Source: Myripristis murdjan
Taxonomy: Eukaryota; Chordata; Actinopteri; Holocentriformes; Holocentridae
Reading direction: 5' to 3'
Length of the DNA stretch: 64,000 bases
Assembly: GCF_902150065.1 (NCBI RefSeq)
Contig: NC_043989.1
Location: forward strand, 25,239,667-25,303,666
This document shows, piece by piece, positions 25,378-37,980 of the stretch. The stretch's first letter is position 1; each line of letters starts with the position of its first letter. A program made the translations under genes and the position numbers. Under the pieces are notes generated by a model that worked only from the letters and a program-made list of their open reading frames with translations, was not told the origin of the DNA and made no database searches.

Positions 25378-26649
25378 CCTTATTTTCTTACTTGTGGGTT
25401 TTTTTGTTGTTGTTTTTTTTTTTCTAAAGATATATATTGCTCTTAGTGTTGAGAGGTATATTTTGTGTAGTCTACTATTGTTCCTGTGCAATGTCTGGAC
25501 AACCTGCCGCTGTCACGCAAGAATTTCCCAATTTGGGATCAATAAAGTACATCTATCTATCTACAATATCTATATATCTATCTATCTGATTGAGAACAAT
25601 CATTTGAAAGATGGTTGATTACATCAGTGTTGTATCTATTTATGTTAAAATGGTTTCGCAACAAGCAGGGAGTTTTGGTTTCGATTCCATGCCAGTTCCT
25701 CTGGTAGTCTCGCCAAAGTTGAAGCTTTAAATAAATTTAGTTGTTTTGTTATGACAAAGCATTATTTACAACACTTGACCTATACTTGTTTGGACATTTT
25801 CGGGAAAAGAGCATTGGTGTGTTCATTGTTTTATATTTTTCCCCTTAGCCATGTTGTTTATTGTCTTACTGGCCAACCACCGTGAAATGAATGTCGACGA
25901 CAACTATTTTCACACCCTGCCCTGTACCTCTGTTCAGTCTTTTATTTTCAGTTTGTGTTTAATTCCCACACTTCCTCTATCTTTACTTTGTTTTCTCTGG
26001 CAGAATGGAGTCCAGCCCAGTAAACCTGCACTTGGTGCCCTCAAGCAGCGCAGTGACTTCACAGTTATGGCCAAGTGAGTCACATAAAGCCTGTTTTCTT
26101 ACATCTCTCAGTATCTCCCAGATAGTTATGCAAGTTGCTTCTTTTTATTGATTTTAGAGTTGTATTATCTGTATTGCAGTATATTACCTTTGCCTGTGTT
26201 TCCTAATTGCATGGCCAATACATTCTTGCTGCACATGTTGTAATGGACATCATTTTGTTTCTTGGTTCGTTTGCTTGCTAAAAAAAATAAATAAATAAAT
26301 AAAATTGTTTTGTTGTCTTGCAGGAGAATTGGGAAAGACTTGAGCAATACTTTTGCCAAACTGGAGAAACTTACTATTTGTAAGTGACCATGGACAGCTG
26401 TTTCAACATGAAGTGTTTTACAAATCCTAGTCTGAGTGAGAGGTTCCAGTTTACTGATACCACATGCTGTTGTTTTGATGTTTCAGTGGCAAAAAGAAAA
26501 TCTCTTTTTGATGACAAGGCAGTGGAGATTGAGGAGCTAACATATATCATTAAACAAGTGAGTTGATTTTTTTTTTTTTTTTTTTTTAATATTTCATGAC
26601 TTGAGCGCTGTCTGGTGAATGAAAACTGCATATCCTATGTTTCATACTT

Positions 26650-26724
<75 letters not shown>

Positions 26725-29280
26725 AGGATATCAACAGTCTAAACAAACAGATAGCCCAGCTGCAGGACTTGGTGAGGTCCCGCAGTGCTCCAGGGGGTCG
26801 ACATATCCAAAGCCACTCTAACACCATAGTGGTGTCATTACAGGTACAACTAATCTGACCTAGCTGGCACACGTGCATTGAGTTTTATGGGAGCCACATA
26901 TCAAGTGCTGCTAATTATTCTTTGCTGCTGTTCACTTAGCTGCATCTTTTCTTGTCAACAGTCCAAATTGGCTTCAATGTCCAATGACTTTAAGTCAGTC
27001 CTGGAAGTCAGAACAGAGGTAAGATGGTTTATTACCATTATTTACTTCAACTTATTGAAAATAAAAAAGCAGGACTTGAACGGGGAAGAGATTGCTGTCT
27101 GGTGATGTTTACCACCACCATTTTGTCTGTGTGGGTGTAGAACCTGAAGCAGCAGCGCAGCAGGAGAGAGCAGTTCTCCCAGCCTCCTGTCTCCTCTTCC
27201 CCTCTTATGGCCAACAACTTCAGTAAGTCTGTTCACACCCAGCTTCCCACATTAGCTGCTCACTGTCATTTTCAAAAGGGTCTCGCAGTAATATCATCTA
27301 CATTATGATTCCAGCAGGTAAACGCAGAATGCTGTTTTATCTGTCTAAGGGCGTGTTCACACTACACTGCTTTATGTATTTATTTATTTTATAAGAAAAG
27401 TATTGCATCTGCTGCATTGTGTGCTGTTTCAAAAAATGGTTTGGTCCCTGTTTCTGTAATGATTAGATGCAGGACTTACATTATGGGCAAGCTCTAGTTT
27501 GAGTAACTTACCACAAACTCAAAAGCACAATTGGCCACCATAAGAGGAACAGCTAACAGCAACTTTTGCATTGCTACTTTCACTTTTACTGCTCGTGGCT
27601 TGGGTAGTAGCTGCCATGGAGCATGGAACCCCACGTGGTTACCCCAGCTTACTTAAAAGATGACCTGTGTCTCAAGTGTGCTTCTCTGAAAATTTGCTCC
27701 TCTCTGCCTTTAAAAATAAATCAGGCACTGTGCTTTTTCCAAGACATTGGCTACAGCCCATCTTTAAACGGCACTTGCAGTTTTAAAGTGTGATAGTGTG
27801 AACACATCCTGACTGAATCTGTGCTTTGGCTTTATGGGGCAATATTCGTCAACTCTGGCGTCCGCTCAAACAAGCTTCATGTTATACGCAAGCAAACAGG
27901 TTAATTACCAGAGACCCTGTAACTTTATTAGCTCAGGGAGCCTAATCGCTTCCTAGGAAGGCCTATAATTTTCAAAACATCAGCTGTTGCCATAAATAGG
28001 GACTGCTCGAAATCCATGTTATTTATTCTGACTGTACTTGGTCATCTATAATGCAAAAATTAAAAAATATTTTAGGGAGCCGCAAAAAAGGGGCCCAGGA
28101 GCCGCATGCAGGTCGCGAGCCGCGCAATGAGTACCAGGGCTATACAACCTCAAATTTGAAAGGTATTTCCCTGGAATGTTTGACTCTCCCAGCGGGTATA
28201 ACTAGCTACTGTGTGTGCCCGCTGTTCTTACTGCTTTTCCCTCTGCTGTGCAGTATTTCTCCCTGATCTTGTGGTGTGTGTGTTTGTTTCTTCTTCCCCT
28301 TCCAGAGAGCTCAGTCTTGATGCAGGATGAGTCCAGGAGTCTGGGTGAGGTGGCCATTGACATGGACTCCCAGAGCAACCCCTTGCAGCTCCAGCTTATT
28401 GATGAGCAGGTAGACAGTTGGCATACATTGACTAAGTAAGGTGGGAGGAGGGGGCCAGAGCAACATTACATAATGGATTCATTTGTGTACTCAATTTTAT
28501 TTATTATTCAGTTTAATATCAAAAATATTGGGCAGTTCTTTTTTTGTCATGGCGAGAAGGAAGACTAACTATAAACTTAATGTAATTTGTAGGCCAGCAT
28601 TGTTTATCCTTTGGTGGAAAACCCTGTGTGAAACAAGTAAGCTCCACATTATCGCTGTGCCATGACATCGCCCTTTCTGACACTGTTACAGGACTCGTAC
28701 ATCCAGAGCCGCGCAGACACCATGCAGAACATCGAGAGCACCATCGTGGAACTGGGCTCTATATTCCAGCAGCTGGCACACATGGTGAAGGAGCAAGAGG
28801 AGACCATCCAAAGGTGAGATGGAGATGAGATCAAACAGAGGGTGAGGCGGCAATGAGGGCAGAAGGGTTAGATCGTGGAGGGAGATGCATAAATGGTAGC
28901 AAAAAAGTCTTTGAGTTTCATGCGGTTTGTGGGGAGGACATGATCAGTTCACATAAGATTTTGTCATTTCAACAAGTTAATTCTGACATTTTAGTACAAA
29001 CTGGTTAATGAAATAAATTCTCCCTTTGAGGTGATACATTTGATAGACAAACAGTGTGATGTAAGAGTTTAAACAGTCCCACGTCATTGAACAAACTGGT
29101 TTGACCTGTCACTTGTGCAGGATTGATGCTAACGTGGAGGACACCCAGCTGAACGTGGAGGCGGCCCACACAGAGATCCTCAAATACTTCCAGTCAGTCT
29201 CTTCCAACCGCTGGCTGATGATCAAGATCTTCCTCGTCCTCATCATCTTCTTCATCGTTTTTGTCGTCTTCTTCGCCTAA
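25005..29280 (+). CDS. stx5: Syntaxin-5 (ER-Golgi Qa-SNARE), 10 coding exons, 300 aa
   Basis: Exons: 25005-25067, 26004-26074, 26324-26379, 26487-26557, 26727-26843, 26962-27018, 27141-27222, 28306-28409, 28692-28813 and 29121-29280. They sum to 903 nt in frame. The protein opens with MTCRDRTLEFQSACKSLQ, the Sly1/SCFD1-binding N-peptide. The Habc helices follow (KRIGKDLSNTFAKLEKL, KRKSLFDDKAVEIEELTYI), then the SNARE motif (about 207-268) and a C-terminal anchor of about 22 hydrophobic residues ending FFA. Syntaxin-5 pairs with GOSR2/BET1/SEC22B and with GOSR1/BET1L/YKT6 to fuse ER-to-Golgi and intra-Golgi carriers. The start equals the short human isoform. The leader is open in frame back to a TAG at 24336 with no ATG, so no long ER-retained form is visible. 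The match to human is close throughout. Confidence 0.97.
25331..25375. repeat. (TG)n microsatellite
   Basis: Perfect TG repeat in stx5 intron 1 of the coding region. A (TCTA)n-like tract follows at about 25550-25587. Confidence 0.95.
26654..26722 (+). repeat. (TG)n microsatellite abutting an stx5 acceptor
   Basis: About 34 TG units end only 4 bases before exon 5 of stx5, which starts at 26727 after TTTAG. The repeat thus replaces the usual pyrimidine tract. Confidence 0.95.
27349..27811. mobile_element. Possible MITE in stx5 intron 7
   Basis: The left end GGGCGTGTTCACACTA and the right end TAGTGTGAACACATCC are inverted repeats (TGTTCACACTA core) about 460 bp apart. No clear target duplication is visible. 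Just downstream, about 28070-28130, is a separate piece rich in GAGCCGC/GGTCGCGAGCCGC, which looks like the end of another dispersed repeat. Confidence 0.45.
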
Positions 29281-30652
29281 AGCAAAGAGGAATGGCTGAG
29301 CGGAGGGGAAAAAGCACACGGAGTCGGGGGAAGTTAAGTTAAAGCTGGACTGAATTAAAGCGTCGTCTTAAGAACTGATTGGAGGACAGGCTTCTCTGTC
29401 AATGACGGTTTGCTGGTGGCTCGGGGTCAACGCAGATGAATACATGTAGAGTTGTCTGTTATTCCCAAGCCACAAAACTGGACTTTATTGATATCAATAT
29501 GATGAAGCTGTTCTCTACCATTAGAGAACGATGTTGTCAAACTGTCGAAATGAAAAGGATAAATTATCAGAAATCCCCACTTTGTATAGTGTGAGCCAAA
29601 CACTGCTCTCCAGTGTTAACTTTAGACCAATTAATCATAAACATTTAATCAAAATGGCTATTATTTAATGGTTTGATTCTGCAAACTGTTTTTTTTTTTT
29701 TCTTTTGTGTTTTTGTCCCCTTTTCTCATGTCACGTTAGTTGTTGCAAAAAAAAGGCCAACAGCAAAACTGGAGTTTGTTCTTAAATCAATCCTGTTTCT
29801 TTATTCATCTTTGTAGTGAAGAGTGGGACTATCACCTGCCTGTCAACAAAACCTTTCCCATTGTCGTTCTCATGACATGAAATATTTTTAAATTCACTTT
29901 TTTGTTATTGCATTCAGTGTTTGTTTTTTTTTTCTTTGCCAAACACTTAAGGAACTGTGACACAATGTGTAGACACTTTCTGTGGTCGAGCCCCTTGTGC
30001 TGGTCGTGAAGTCACAGGGCACAAGAGGGCATTACAGTCAACTGAAGGGGGACTTTCCTGCTATAACCCAGTCAGAAATGTCAGTGTGGTTTAGATCAGA
30101 ATGATCTCTAAGAATGGTTTATAAGGTGTGTAACTGCACCGTTACATGTGTCTGTCCGGCATGCCTGGTTGCTGGCTGGGCAGTAGTGACCGATCCATGT
30201 ACAGCGGTCCGAGTGTGCATTTCAAGTCCTTTCAGTTGCGTTGGCGCCTTTGTGGTAATGATGCCATGGGAATGACTGCAGATGTGTAAACCCCACCTGT
30301 TTTACGCTGCAGAAAGACTCAAGTGAATGATGCAAGTAACTGAAAAGGACCTGGGTTTGAGCCGGGTGCTTATGAAGGGGCTATACTGGTTCTGAAGGCC
30401 CACTAATGAAGTGACTTGAATCAGCCCGTTTCCCTGGGAGTGTCTAGTTGGGTGTCACTGCTTTAGGCGCTTCCCTTCTTTAATAATCTATCTAATGTAC
30501 AGGATGTTATTTAAATGACCACAGCTTTTTAAGAAAAACAAAAACATTCTTCCTATTTTTCCTTGACTTTTTTTTTTAGCCAAATGCCTTGACTTCAGTG
30601 TATAAAGTGCAAATAGTGATGATGTATTGACAAGAAATTGCATATTAATAAA
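29281..30652 (+). other. stx5 3' UTR with poly(A) signal
   Basis: The region follows the stx5 stop without another exon. AATAAA at 30647-30652 is the likely poly(A) signal. Confidence 0.55.
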
Positions 30653-31073
30653 AGAATAATAGGGTGCTGGCATTCATGGCTGGGATTTTCTTTGAATAAG
30701 AGGATTAGCCAGCAGTGATATAATTAGCCACGCAAGGCTATTTCTGTGAGGCTAGTCAATAGCCTTGCCCTAAGCTGGCCTGTGTTGCATGGTATTATTA
30801 TCCATCATGTGGACTATACAGACATACAGGTTTTTTCCTCTTTTTGTCCTCTGTTCTTCATATCATCAGGGTCCAGATGAACAGGATTATCAGAGGGCTC
30901 TGATTGGAAAGCAGTTTGCTTCTGATGTCACATTGAAGTGACCAGGTTGTGATGAAATCCATGATCCCATATCCTTCACTCCTTTTTTATATAGAAACTT
31001 GAATAGTACTACACTTGAAATAGTTCCACTATTCACAAGAATGAGCCACTTTTTTAATTAAAAGATCAGACAG

Positions 31074-31253
31074 GGTGCCCCGGTGGCTCACTGGTAAAGA
31101 GCGCGCACCATGCAGGGCTTAGTCCCGATCGCAGCGACCGGGTTCGAATCCGACCTCAGGTCCTTTGCTGCACGTCATCCCCTCTCTCTCCCCTGCCTTT
31201 CCTGTCTAGCTCCACTGTGACTGTCAAATAAAGCAGAAATGCCAAAAAAAAAA
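31074..31253 (+). mobile_element. tRNA-derived SINE, apparently full length
   Basis: The head has a pol III A-box-like TGGCTCACTGGTAAAG (31084-31099) and a B box GGTTCGAATCC (31141-31151). The body reads TGCACGTCATCCCCTCTCTC and then CCTTTCCTGTCTAGCTCC. The tail is CTGTCAAATAAAGCAGAAATG followed by poly-A. This layout is a tRNA-related head, a conserved body and an A-rich end. A second copy without an intact head is at 59122-59243. Confidence 0.8.
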
Positions 31254-32190
31254 GTCCTCTTAAAAAAAATTTAATCAGACCAAAGTCTTGTGAAAAAAGC
31301 AATGTTTTAATCACATAGCAGTAATAAGAACATTGTATTTTTCCCAAATCCATAATATTGACAATAAAAAACAGAAGGTGAGATATGAGTCTAGCTGTTT
31401 TCTGCTAGAAGGGATATGCTTGCATTTCTATGAGAGCATTCACTAAGAGTCTGGTGATCCAGAGCCAAACTGTGACTGCTGTGAGGTTTGAGTGGCAATG
31501 TGCTGAATGTACCAAGGAGGCCTGAGATGAACTTCCCCATCTACTTCAGGACGTACATCCTATCTGTTGCATAAGACATTTGTAAAAGGGACAGTTCAGA
31601 TTTTTAAGAATTGCATCTGATTTATCATGAACAGCTAATTGTTTCAGTCTAAGCAACCCTTGCGTCAGTGGTTTTGTTATCATGATATCTGAAGCATCTG
31701 AGGATTTGTTAGCAATGCAAGTCATGCCATTGAGGCTAAACACACTCCTCTGAAAAATCACATGCAGCTCATTCCATTGTCTACTTAATATTATCTGCTA
31801 TGAAGAATGACATGAATATGAGTTTTCTAAGATTGTTTTAGCCACTAGTATCACAAAATGCTAACAAGTGCTGCTTGAGATATCGCAAAGCCAAAACACT
31901 GGCACAAGTGCTTTTGGGATGGACTAAAACGACTTCGAATTCGTCATGGAAACTGATTTCCTGTAAGTAAACAAATGCTTCTAAGCCCTCTCTCTTGCAG
32001 CAGTGACTTTTTTTCCCTGTTCTGAAAAAGGCCAAAAGGAAGATCCTTGACCTCCTTTACTTTGGCGCTCACTTCCCTTTGGTTCCTTCCTTCCTCCCGA
32101 CCCCTATTTGCTCCCAGTGCCCCCTTCCTCACCTCTTCCTTATGTCTTCCCTACTCTCCCTGCATCCTTCCATCCCTTCCCTCTCTCCCC

Positions 32191-33405
32191 TCATCCCTGA
32201 GCGCTCTGCTCCAGAGGAGTGATCGCTGGCATGCTCTTGCTCCTCATCTTCCTCGCCCTGGCCTTGATAGCCGCCTCCTCGTCTGCCTCTGTGTCCTCCT
32301 CTTCATCGGACCAATCCACCTGCTGCTGCAGATTCCCCCTGGAGCCCCCCATGGCGCTGCCCTTGAAGAAGCCCTGCCCCGAGCGGAACTTGGAGCGGAA
32401 GGTGACAAAGGACAGGCTCTTGCTGCGCTGCTGCTTCTCTAAGACAGTGTTCGGCGGCGCCACGTCACCGCTGGCACTCATCTCCTCCACGCATTCACGC
32501 AGCACCGTGCGGAACAGCCGGGGAACCTCGTGGACCTCAGGCTCCATCTGCGTCACCAGCCTCCTGAACCTGTGGCAGGAGGGATGACTTTTGTAATAAA
32601 GACCAGCTTGACTTGGGGCATAGTTATTTTCACAATCAAAGAACCAAAACAGATACAAGGTCATACAAGAAAAGAAGGAACTCGAAAAGTCAAAGTCATA
32701 GCCATGAGGGTGAAGGTTGGGTATGAATCCTACATCAAAGGTTTTCTGTAGAAAATAAAAGTCAACCAGAACTTAATGGTGCCACTGAAGAGCCACAGTG
32801 GTGACCCATGATGTGTGATGGGCACGGTCGAACATGTCAGTGGACTCCGATCCGATGTCAGGTTACACGGACGTATCAACTTAACCATAACTTGTGAAGC
32901 AAACGTAATGCATACAGCCTTGAAATGGTGTTCACATGAGTGTTTAGAACCAAGATGCTGGAGCTTCGGGTTTGGCCTCTTCCTGTCTGCCTCCTTCTCT
33001 GTCCCTTTCATCCTGCCTCCTCTCTTTCTCCACTGTCTCTTTTATCACTTTCCTAAGTCTCGGACTTTCTGTCTTTGTCTTTGTGTCTCTCTCTCACCTG
33101 ACAATCACAGGGCCACACTGTGGAGGAGGGATCTTGGCACACAGGTCCTGCAGCTCCAGCAGGTCATTGGGTGTCAGCTCATAGGGCGGCGGGTTTGGCG
33201 TTTTGGCCAGCCAGCTGTAGTCAGCGTTGGAGCAGGAGCTGCGGCGGCGGCGGCGGCCCTCCGACGCTCTCTCTAGACGGATGCGCTCAGTGCGCTTCAC
33301 CATGGCCCCCAGCTCCAGCATCAGAGTGTTGGTGACCAGCTCCTCAGAGGTACGCTGGCCGGGGATTTTGGGCTCCAGGGAGAATACGGCCGACCAAGGA
33401 AACAT
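32191..33405 (-). CDS. rd3: RD3, photoreceptor guanylate cyclase regulator, 2 coding exons, 228 aa
   Basis: Coding exons are 33098-33405 and 32191-32569 on the minus strand, 687 nt in frame, joined at IV-R/FRRLV, which corresponds to the human IIRFRQL region. The start MFPWSAVFSLEP immediately follows a CCCAG acceptor, so a non-coding leader exon must lie further up at higher coordinates. Conserved blocks are ADYSWLAKTP, YELTPNDLLELQDLCAKIPP, CGPVIVRF and EPEVHEVPRLFRTVLRE. Near the C-terminus KMRSKSMPAI parallels the human RSWSMPEF. RD3 binds and inhibits retinal guanylate cyclases and supports their delivery to outer segments. The protein is 33 residues longer than human RD3 (195), mainly through a basic insert and an acidic DWSDEEEDTEADEEA stretch. 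The paralogue rd3l is a less likely alternative. Confidence 0.9.
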
Positions 33406-36400
33406 CTGGGAAAGAAGGACAGAATAAGTGGAGGATTGAAAAACTAAATAGAAAATAAATAGCGTAGGTCAACCGGGTGTGGCTTTCACCATACCTTGGC
33501 CTAACTGAGTCCAAATTAAGCCTTGTATATTTTATTGTTACGCTGAAGGGAAAAGATAAAACAATAGTCCTCAGAAATGTATTCAGGAAGCCATAAAGAA
33601 GTTGCCATCATGGGAGCTTTAGGGCCAGTATTCCTCTAAGCTCAGTGTGTCTGCATAAGATAGTTTAGTGACCAGCACCTCATTGACTGGTGATAATAAG
33701 ATCTTGGCTGTAATCACTTATAGCTCCCCCACTGTGCAGAGTGACATTTATCAAAATATATCTTAAGGTTTAGCAAATTTAACCCCTTAATTAATTTGAT
33801 TTGGATCCATTCTACACCTAGATGAACCATCTGAAATATGAACTGCATGCCACATACATGTTCTCTATATTTTCTAAATTTACGCTAAAAAAAAAAACAA
33901 GTTTATGTGTGCTTACCGGAATGGAAAACAGTCACTCAAAAAAGCCCATATCACCAAAACAAACCTTTTTCCACAGAGACTGTTGTGTCCTTTTATCATC
34001 TGACAGTAATTCTATCATGTATAGTTAGGCAGAAGTTTATATATTAATAGCTTAGCTTACCGTCATGAAATTGGGTTTATAAAGCTGCTTGGGTAATCTT
34101 GTCAGATAGAAATTCTCCTGTTGTTTGGTAAAATCCTTTGTCAGCAGTCAGATGGACAGTCCACCTCCATGGGCTTGTAATATTCAAGAAATAAAAGTCC
34201 CTTTTTCACCAACTAATTGCACACAACTACCTGACTACCTTGCTACCTGTGATGGTCCGTGGCAGACAGTGTGTGTGCTTGGCTTGGAGTGCGAAGCGGG
34301 TGGTGTGTGTGTGTGAGTTTGGGATTGGGAATAAATGTAATCCTCTATTAATAATGAGTGACAGAATGAGCTTACCTCATGACATGAGCCTACACATGTG
34401 TGTCTGTGTGTGAGTGTGCATTTGTGGCTAGACTACGCAGGAAAGTCACAGCTCACCAGAAAGTTGTTAACAGTAGTGATTATCAAGTATATCCACTTTT
34501 GCGCATGGAGCAGGAAAAATATAGAAAATAAGAGAAGCAGCCAATGTAGGGGGAAGATGGGGCAGCTGCATAATAGTGTGTGCACCTATGTGTTGCTGTG
34601 CTGTTATATTTCTTGTACAGCCTGGAAAGCCTGAGCAGGGCTAAATGAGGCCTGCACACTTTTCTGGACAAAAATGTAATTTGCTTTATTCTGATCAAAA
34701 AAAAAAAAAATTAAAAAAAAATAAGACACCCTGAATTCACTGATTTATCACCATACACCTAAAATAAATACATAGTGTAGACATGCTTTATGCTCATGAG
34801 CCAGTCTTGCAAAGTTGTGACACTTCTGGTAAAATAAAAAATATATCCTAAAAAAAAAAAAATAGATTGAGTTTGTGGTGTTCTTCATGGTGTTTTTACT
34901 GGGGTTTGACTATACTAAGTGATTAGTGACACTTTGATTTAGGAGGAGATGAATATCGCTTGGATGCCAAAGCTCAACAGTCCATCAGACCAAAAAGTCC
35001 AGTCTCTAAATTCTTTGTCAATGGAGCAGCATTCATAAATATTGATTGATGATAAACAGATTTTCACTTTAAGGGGAATCTGAGTCTATTTTGGGGCACC
35101 TGTCCAATCTGCATTTAAATGAAATGAAATGAAATGAAATAAAATTAATGTTTTCAGTATTTATTTTATTTCAAATACCCCTCAGTGGGAAAAGCTACAT
35201 AGAGGGTCTAGCTCACACTGAATTACAGTATTGTATGACTGTGTCGGACAAAGTAGCTCTGAGTGCACTGAGAGTTACTGCCTTGCTCAAAGGCACTTCC
35301 ACAGTAGCTTGACAGTCATAAAATTTAAACCTTGTGACCTTCTGGCTCCAAATTTGCTTCTCGAACGTTCAGGCTACCACGACAGTCCTGATGAAAGACG
35401 CTTGAAAACACTCTCCTTGTTTGCAGGTAATAATCTCGCAACCTGTGAGTAAGGACACGGCTTTTATGACCAAGCATTACCTGGATCTATCCCCCTAATC
35501 TCTCTTTCTCACACTTACAGCCAGTCTCAGACGTTCGCAGTCTGGACCATTCGCGAATTGCACCGCACGAATCGTAACTGTACCTCTTGGGTTTCCGTAG
35601 CACTCAGCACTGACCCACCAAATCCCAGATTACAATCAAATCCAGAGCCTACCTGGAAGAATGAGCCATCTGAGTGGTTCCTCTGAATATTATAATCTAA
35701 TTAAAACTGCCACAATGGAGGCTACTAATGCCACTGTTGCAAAAGGGGAAAAGTTATTGCTGAGCGTTAATGACTAACCTGTCTTTCTCATGAAGAAATG
35801 CACCCAACCATCTTGAAAACTAAAAGTAAAATGATCACTATTCAGGCTTGTTTCAGATATGTCTAGTTTTAACTACTTTGCTTATGTAGAAAACAAGACC
35901 CACTGTGTATTAGTGGAGGCAGAATGTAGGAATAGCAGGCTAACCAATGCTGAAATAATTTTATTGAGATGAACACTGGAAGATGAGATGTATGATGAGT
36001 TTACCAGTGGACCCCAACAATTTTTGTCCATTTATGTTTGGTGATAAGCAAGGAAACTTGAAGCAGCCAGAATGCACAACTGAGTTTGGCATTGTCATCC
36101 CTCTCATGCAAACAGACAAACAGAGAAAGACCAAATTTATTGAGCACAGCAAAGGTGTTTTTGTCAAAATTCTTAATACAGACTGGTGGAAATTTAATGG
36201 AAAACATGAAGTGTCTTAGTGAGATGTTCAGCCAACACAAAACCACTGGAACAGCTTCAATGCTCCTTGGCAGAGATTCTCCAAGTCTCTGAAACTCTAC
36301 TGGTCATGGACATTTGAGAGTTAAGTGGTGCAAAAACCACTGGCACTGGTCTACAGAGATGAGGATGAAAGTGATGCAGTCGGTTGAGTCATCCGTCTCC

Positions 36401-37980
36401 ATGCTCTGGACACGTGGGCAACAGTACCAAGAGAACACTACAGACCTGAATGCTGGACCCCTACAGTGATGTGGTCCACTCCCTGTGAAGCTGTGTGGGG
36501 CATTTTCCACTTGTTCCCTTACAAGGATGACTCACTGAAAATCAATACAAAGTTATTCTGAGTGATCACGTTTAGCCTGTGATGAAACATTTCTATCCTG
36601 ATGGGAGTGGTCTCCTCCAGGGTGGCATCACCCCCAGCCACAGGGCATGAGGGCTCACTGAACAGTTTGATGTGGATGAAAATGATAGAAATCATGATGC
36701 TGTGGCCTGCACAGTCACATCTCACATACTAGACAGTATTTTCCATCATCATCACAGCACTAAATTGGGGGATATCTTTTGGAAGAATGGAGCTCCATCC
36801 TTCCAGTCCAGCTCCAGAGACTTGGTTAATCTCTGCCAAGGGGCACTGAAGGTGTTCTGGTGGGGATCAGGGATGGCTGCTCTGTCCAGTGTTGCATCCT
36901 TTGGCCTTGAAACAATATTTCCTATCTTGTGTGCTGTTCTTCCATCCTCAGGACTCTAGATATCCATCTAGGTTTTCATTTTCTGAGCCTTCAGCATGGG
37001 TTCCCTTGTAGGTGTAAGTGGTGACTTATTCCCCAGTCACTCTCTCAGCCCTGCAAAGTTAAAGAAAAAAAATGTTGGTCAGTGATATACCTTGGCTGGA
37101 CTCTTCCTTTCTGTATGTATCCTCTATCAAGTATGTAGGTAGTGTGTGTGTCAACTATAGACTAACTTCTAATTTAACCAGCGTGTCTCTCTTGCCGCAG
37201 GGATTCCCTTTTCTCTTTTTTGGTAATCCTCTCTTTAGCTGGTGGCAGACTCCTGCAGCAGTGGATTACTATCAGCTGGTCAACCAGACGCTGCTTGGCA
37301 ATGTTAAGGAGGTTAATAGAAGAAAAGTAGATTAATAGCTAGTTGTGTAACTATCAAGAAATTAGGCTAACTGTGGCTATGTATGTTTGATCCACCACGC
37401 ATGGGGCTAAAATCCAGTGAAAAGCTGTTTATGAAAGAAGTGTCATATAAACACCATAGTTCCACATGTTTACATGCAAAAGTTTAACTTTCTTGTCTGT
37501 AAAGGCACAAATTAATGCAATTTATCCTTTAAAATTAGAAATCTGTTGTCATATATTTTATAAACTGTAAGAGGGGATAAGTCATTGTTGGACAGAGGGG
37601 AAGGCAAACACCATGTAAGAAGAGTCCTTATTCATTTCTGCCACTTCGTTCCTTTCTTGCAAAACCAAAACTTTCCCTCTTCATGTGCAGTAATTTTTTC
37701 TTTTATCATGTCTGTAGTCACATCTTTGGTTTTACATGGCAGTTCAATTCTACATGGCTTAACACACCTGACTATCCTGTATCCAAAGTAAACAATATTA
37801 GAATTTTTGCGACAATAAATAAATGCAGTTTCATGTGTTTTTGTGCGATTATTAAACTCAGAATCAGTGATGTCATGTCTGAGGCTTGTGTCTGTGCCCA
37901 TCACCGTCGGCTTGCATCGCTAGAGGTCATCAAAGGTTCAGTGCCCCGCGAGGACTTTTCCCAAACATTCCCCTGCTACG
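33406..37980. other. Region between rd3 and the cenpf promoter
   Basis: No exon is recognised. rd3 leader exon(s) must be here or further right, but none can be placed. It holds a (GAAAT)n tract at about 35117-35141, poly-A runs near 34698-34710 and 34850-34862, and the Tc1-like relic at 36245-36856. At about 35270-35300 there is a short CCTTGCTCAAAGGCACTT block typical of a dispersed fish repeat. Confidence 0.5.
36245..36856 (+). mobile_element. Tc1/mariner-type transposon relic
   Basis: The ends are imperfect inverted repeats of about 55 bp. The left end has GAACAGCTTCAATGCTCC then TTGGCAGAGATTCTCCAAG; the right end has the complement (CTTGGTTAATCTCTGCCAAG ... GAAGGTGTTC). Between them, lines such as GACCTGAATGCTGGACCCCT, ATCAATACAAAGTTATTCTG and ATGAAACATTTCTATCCTGA match from memory the transposase region of a widespread vertebrate Tc1-like family. 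The reading frame has many stops and parts are missing compared with a full element of about 1.2-1.6 kb, so it is long dead. Confidence 0.7.

Noticed and set aside
31078-31152. A tRNA gene
   Set aside because: A and B boxes are present, but the sequence continues into a SINE body and A-rich tail, and the acceptor stem does not pair convincingly.
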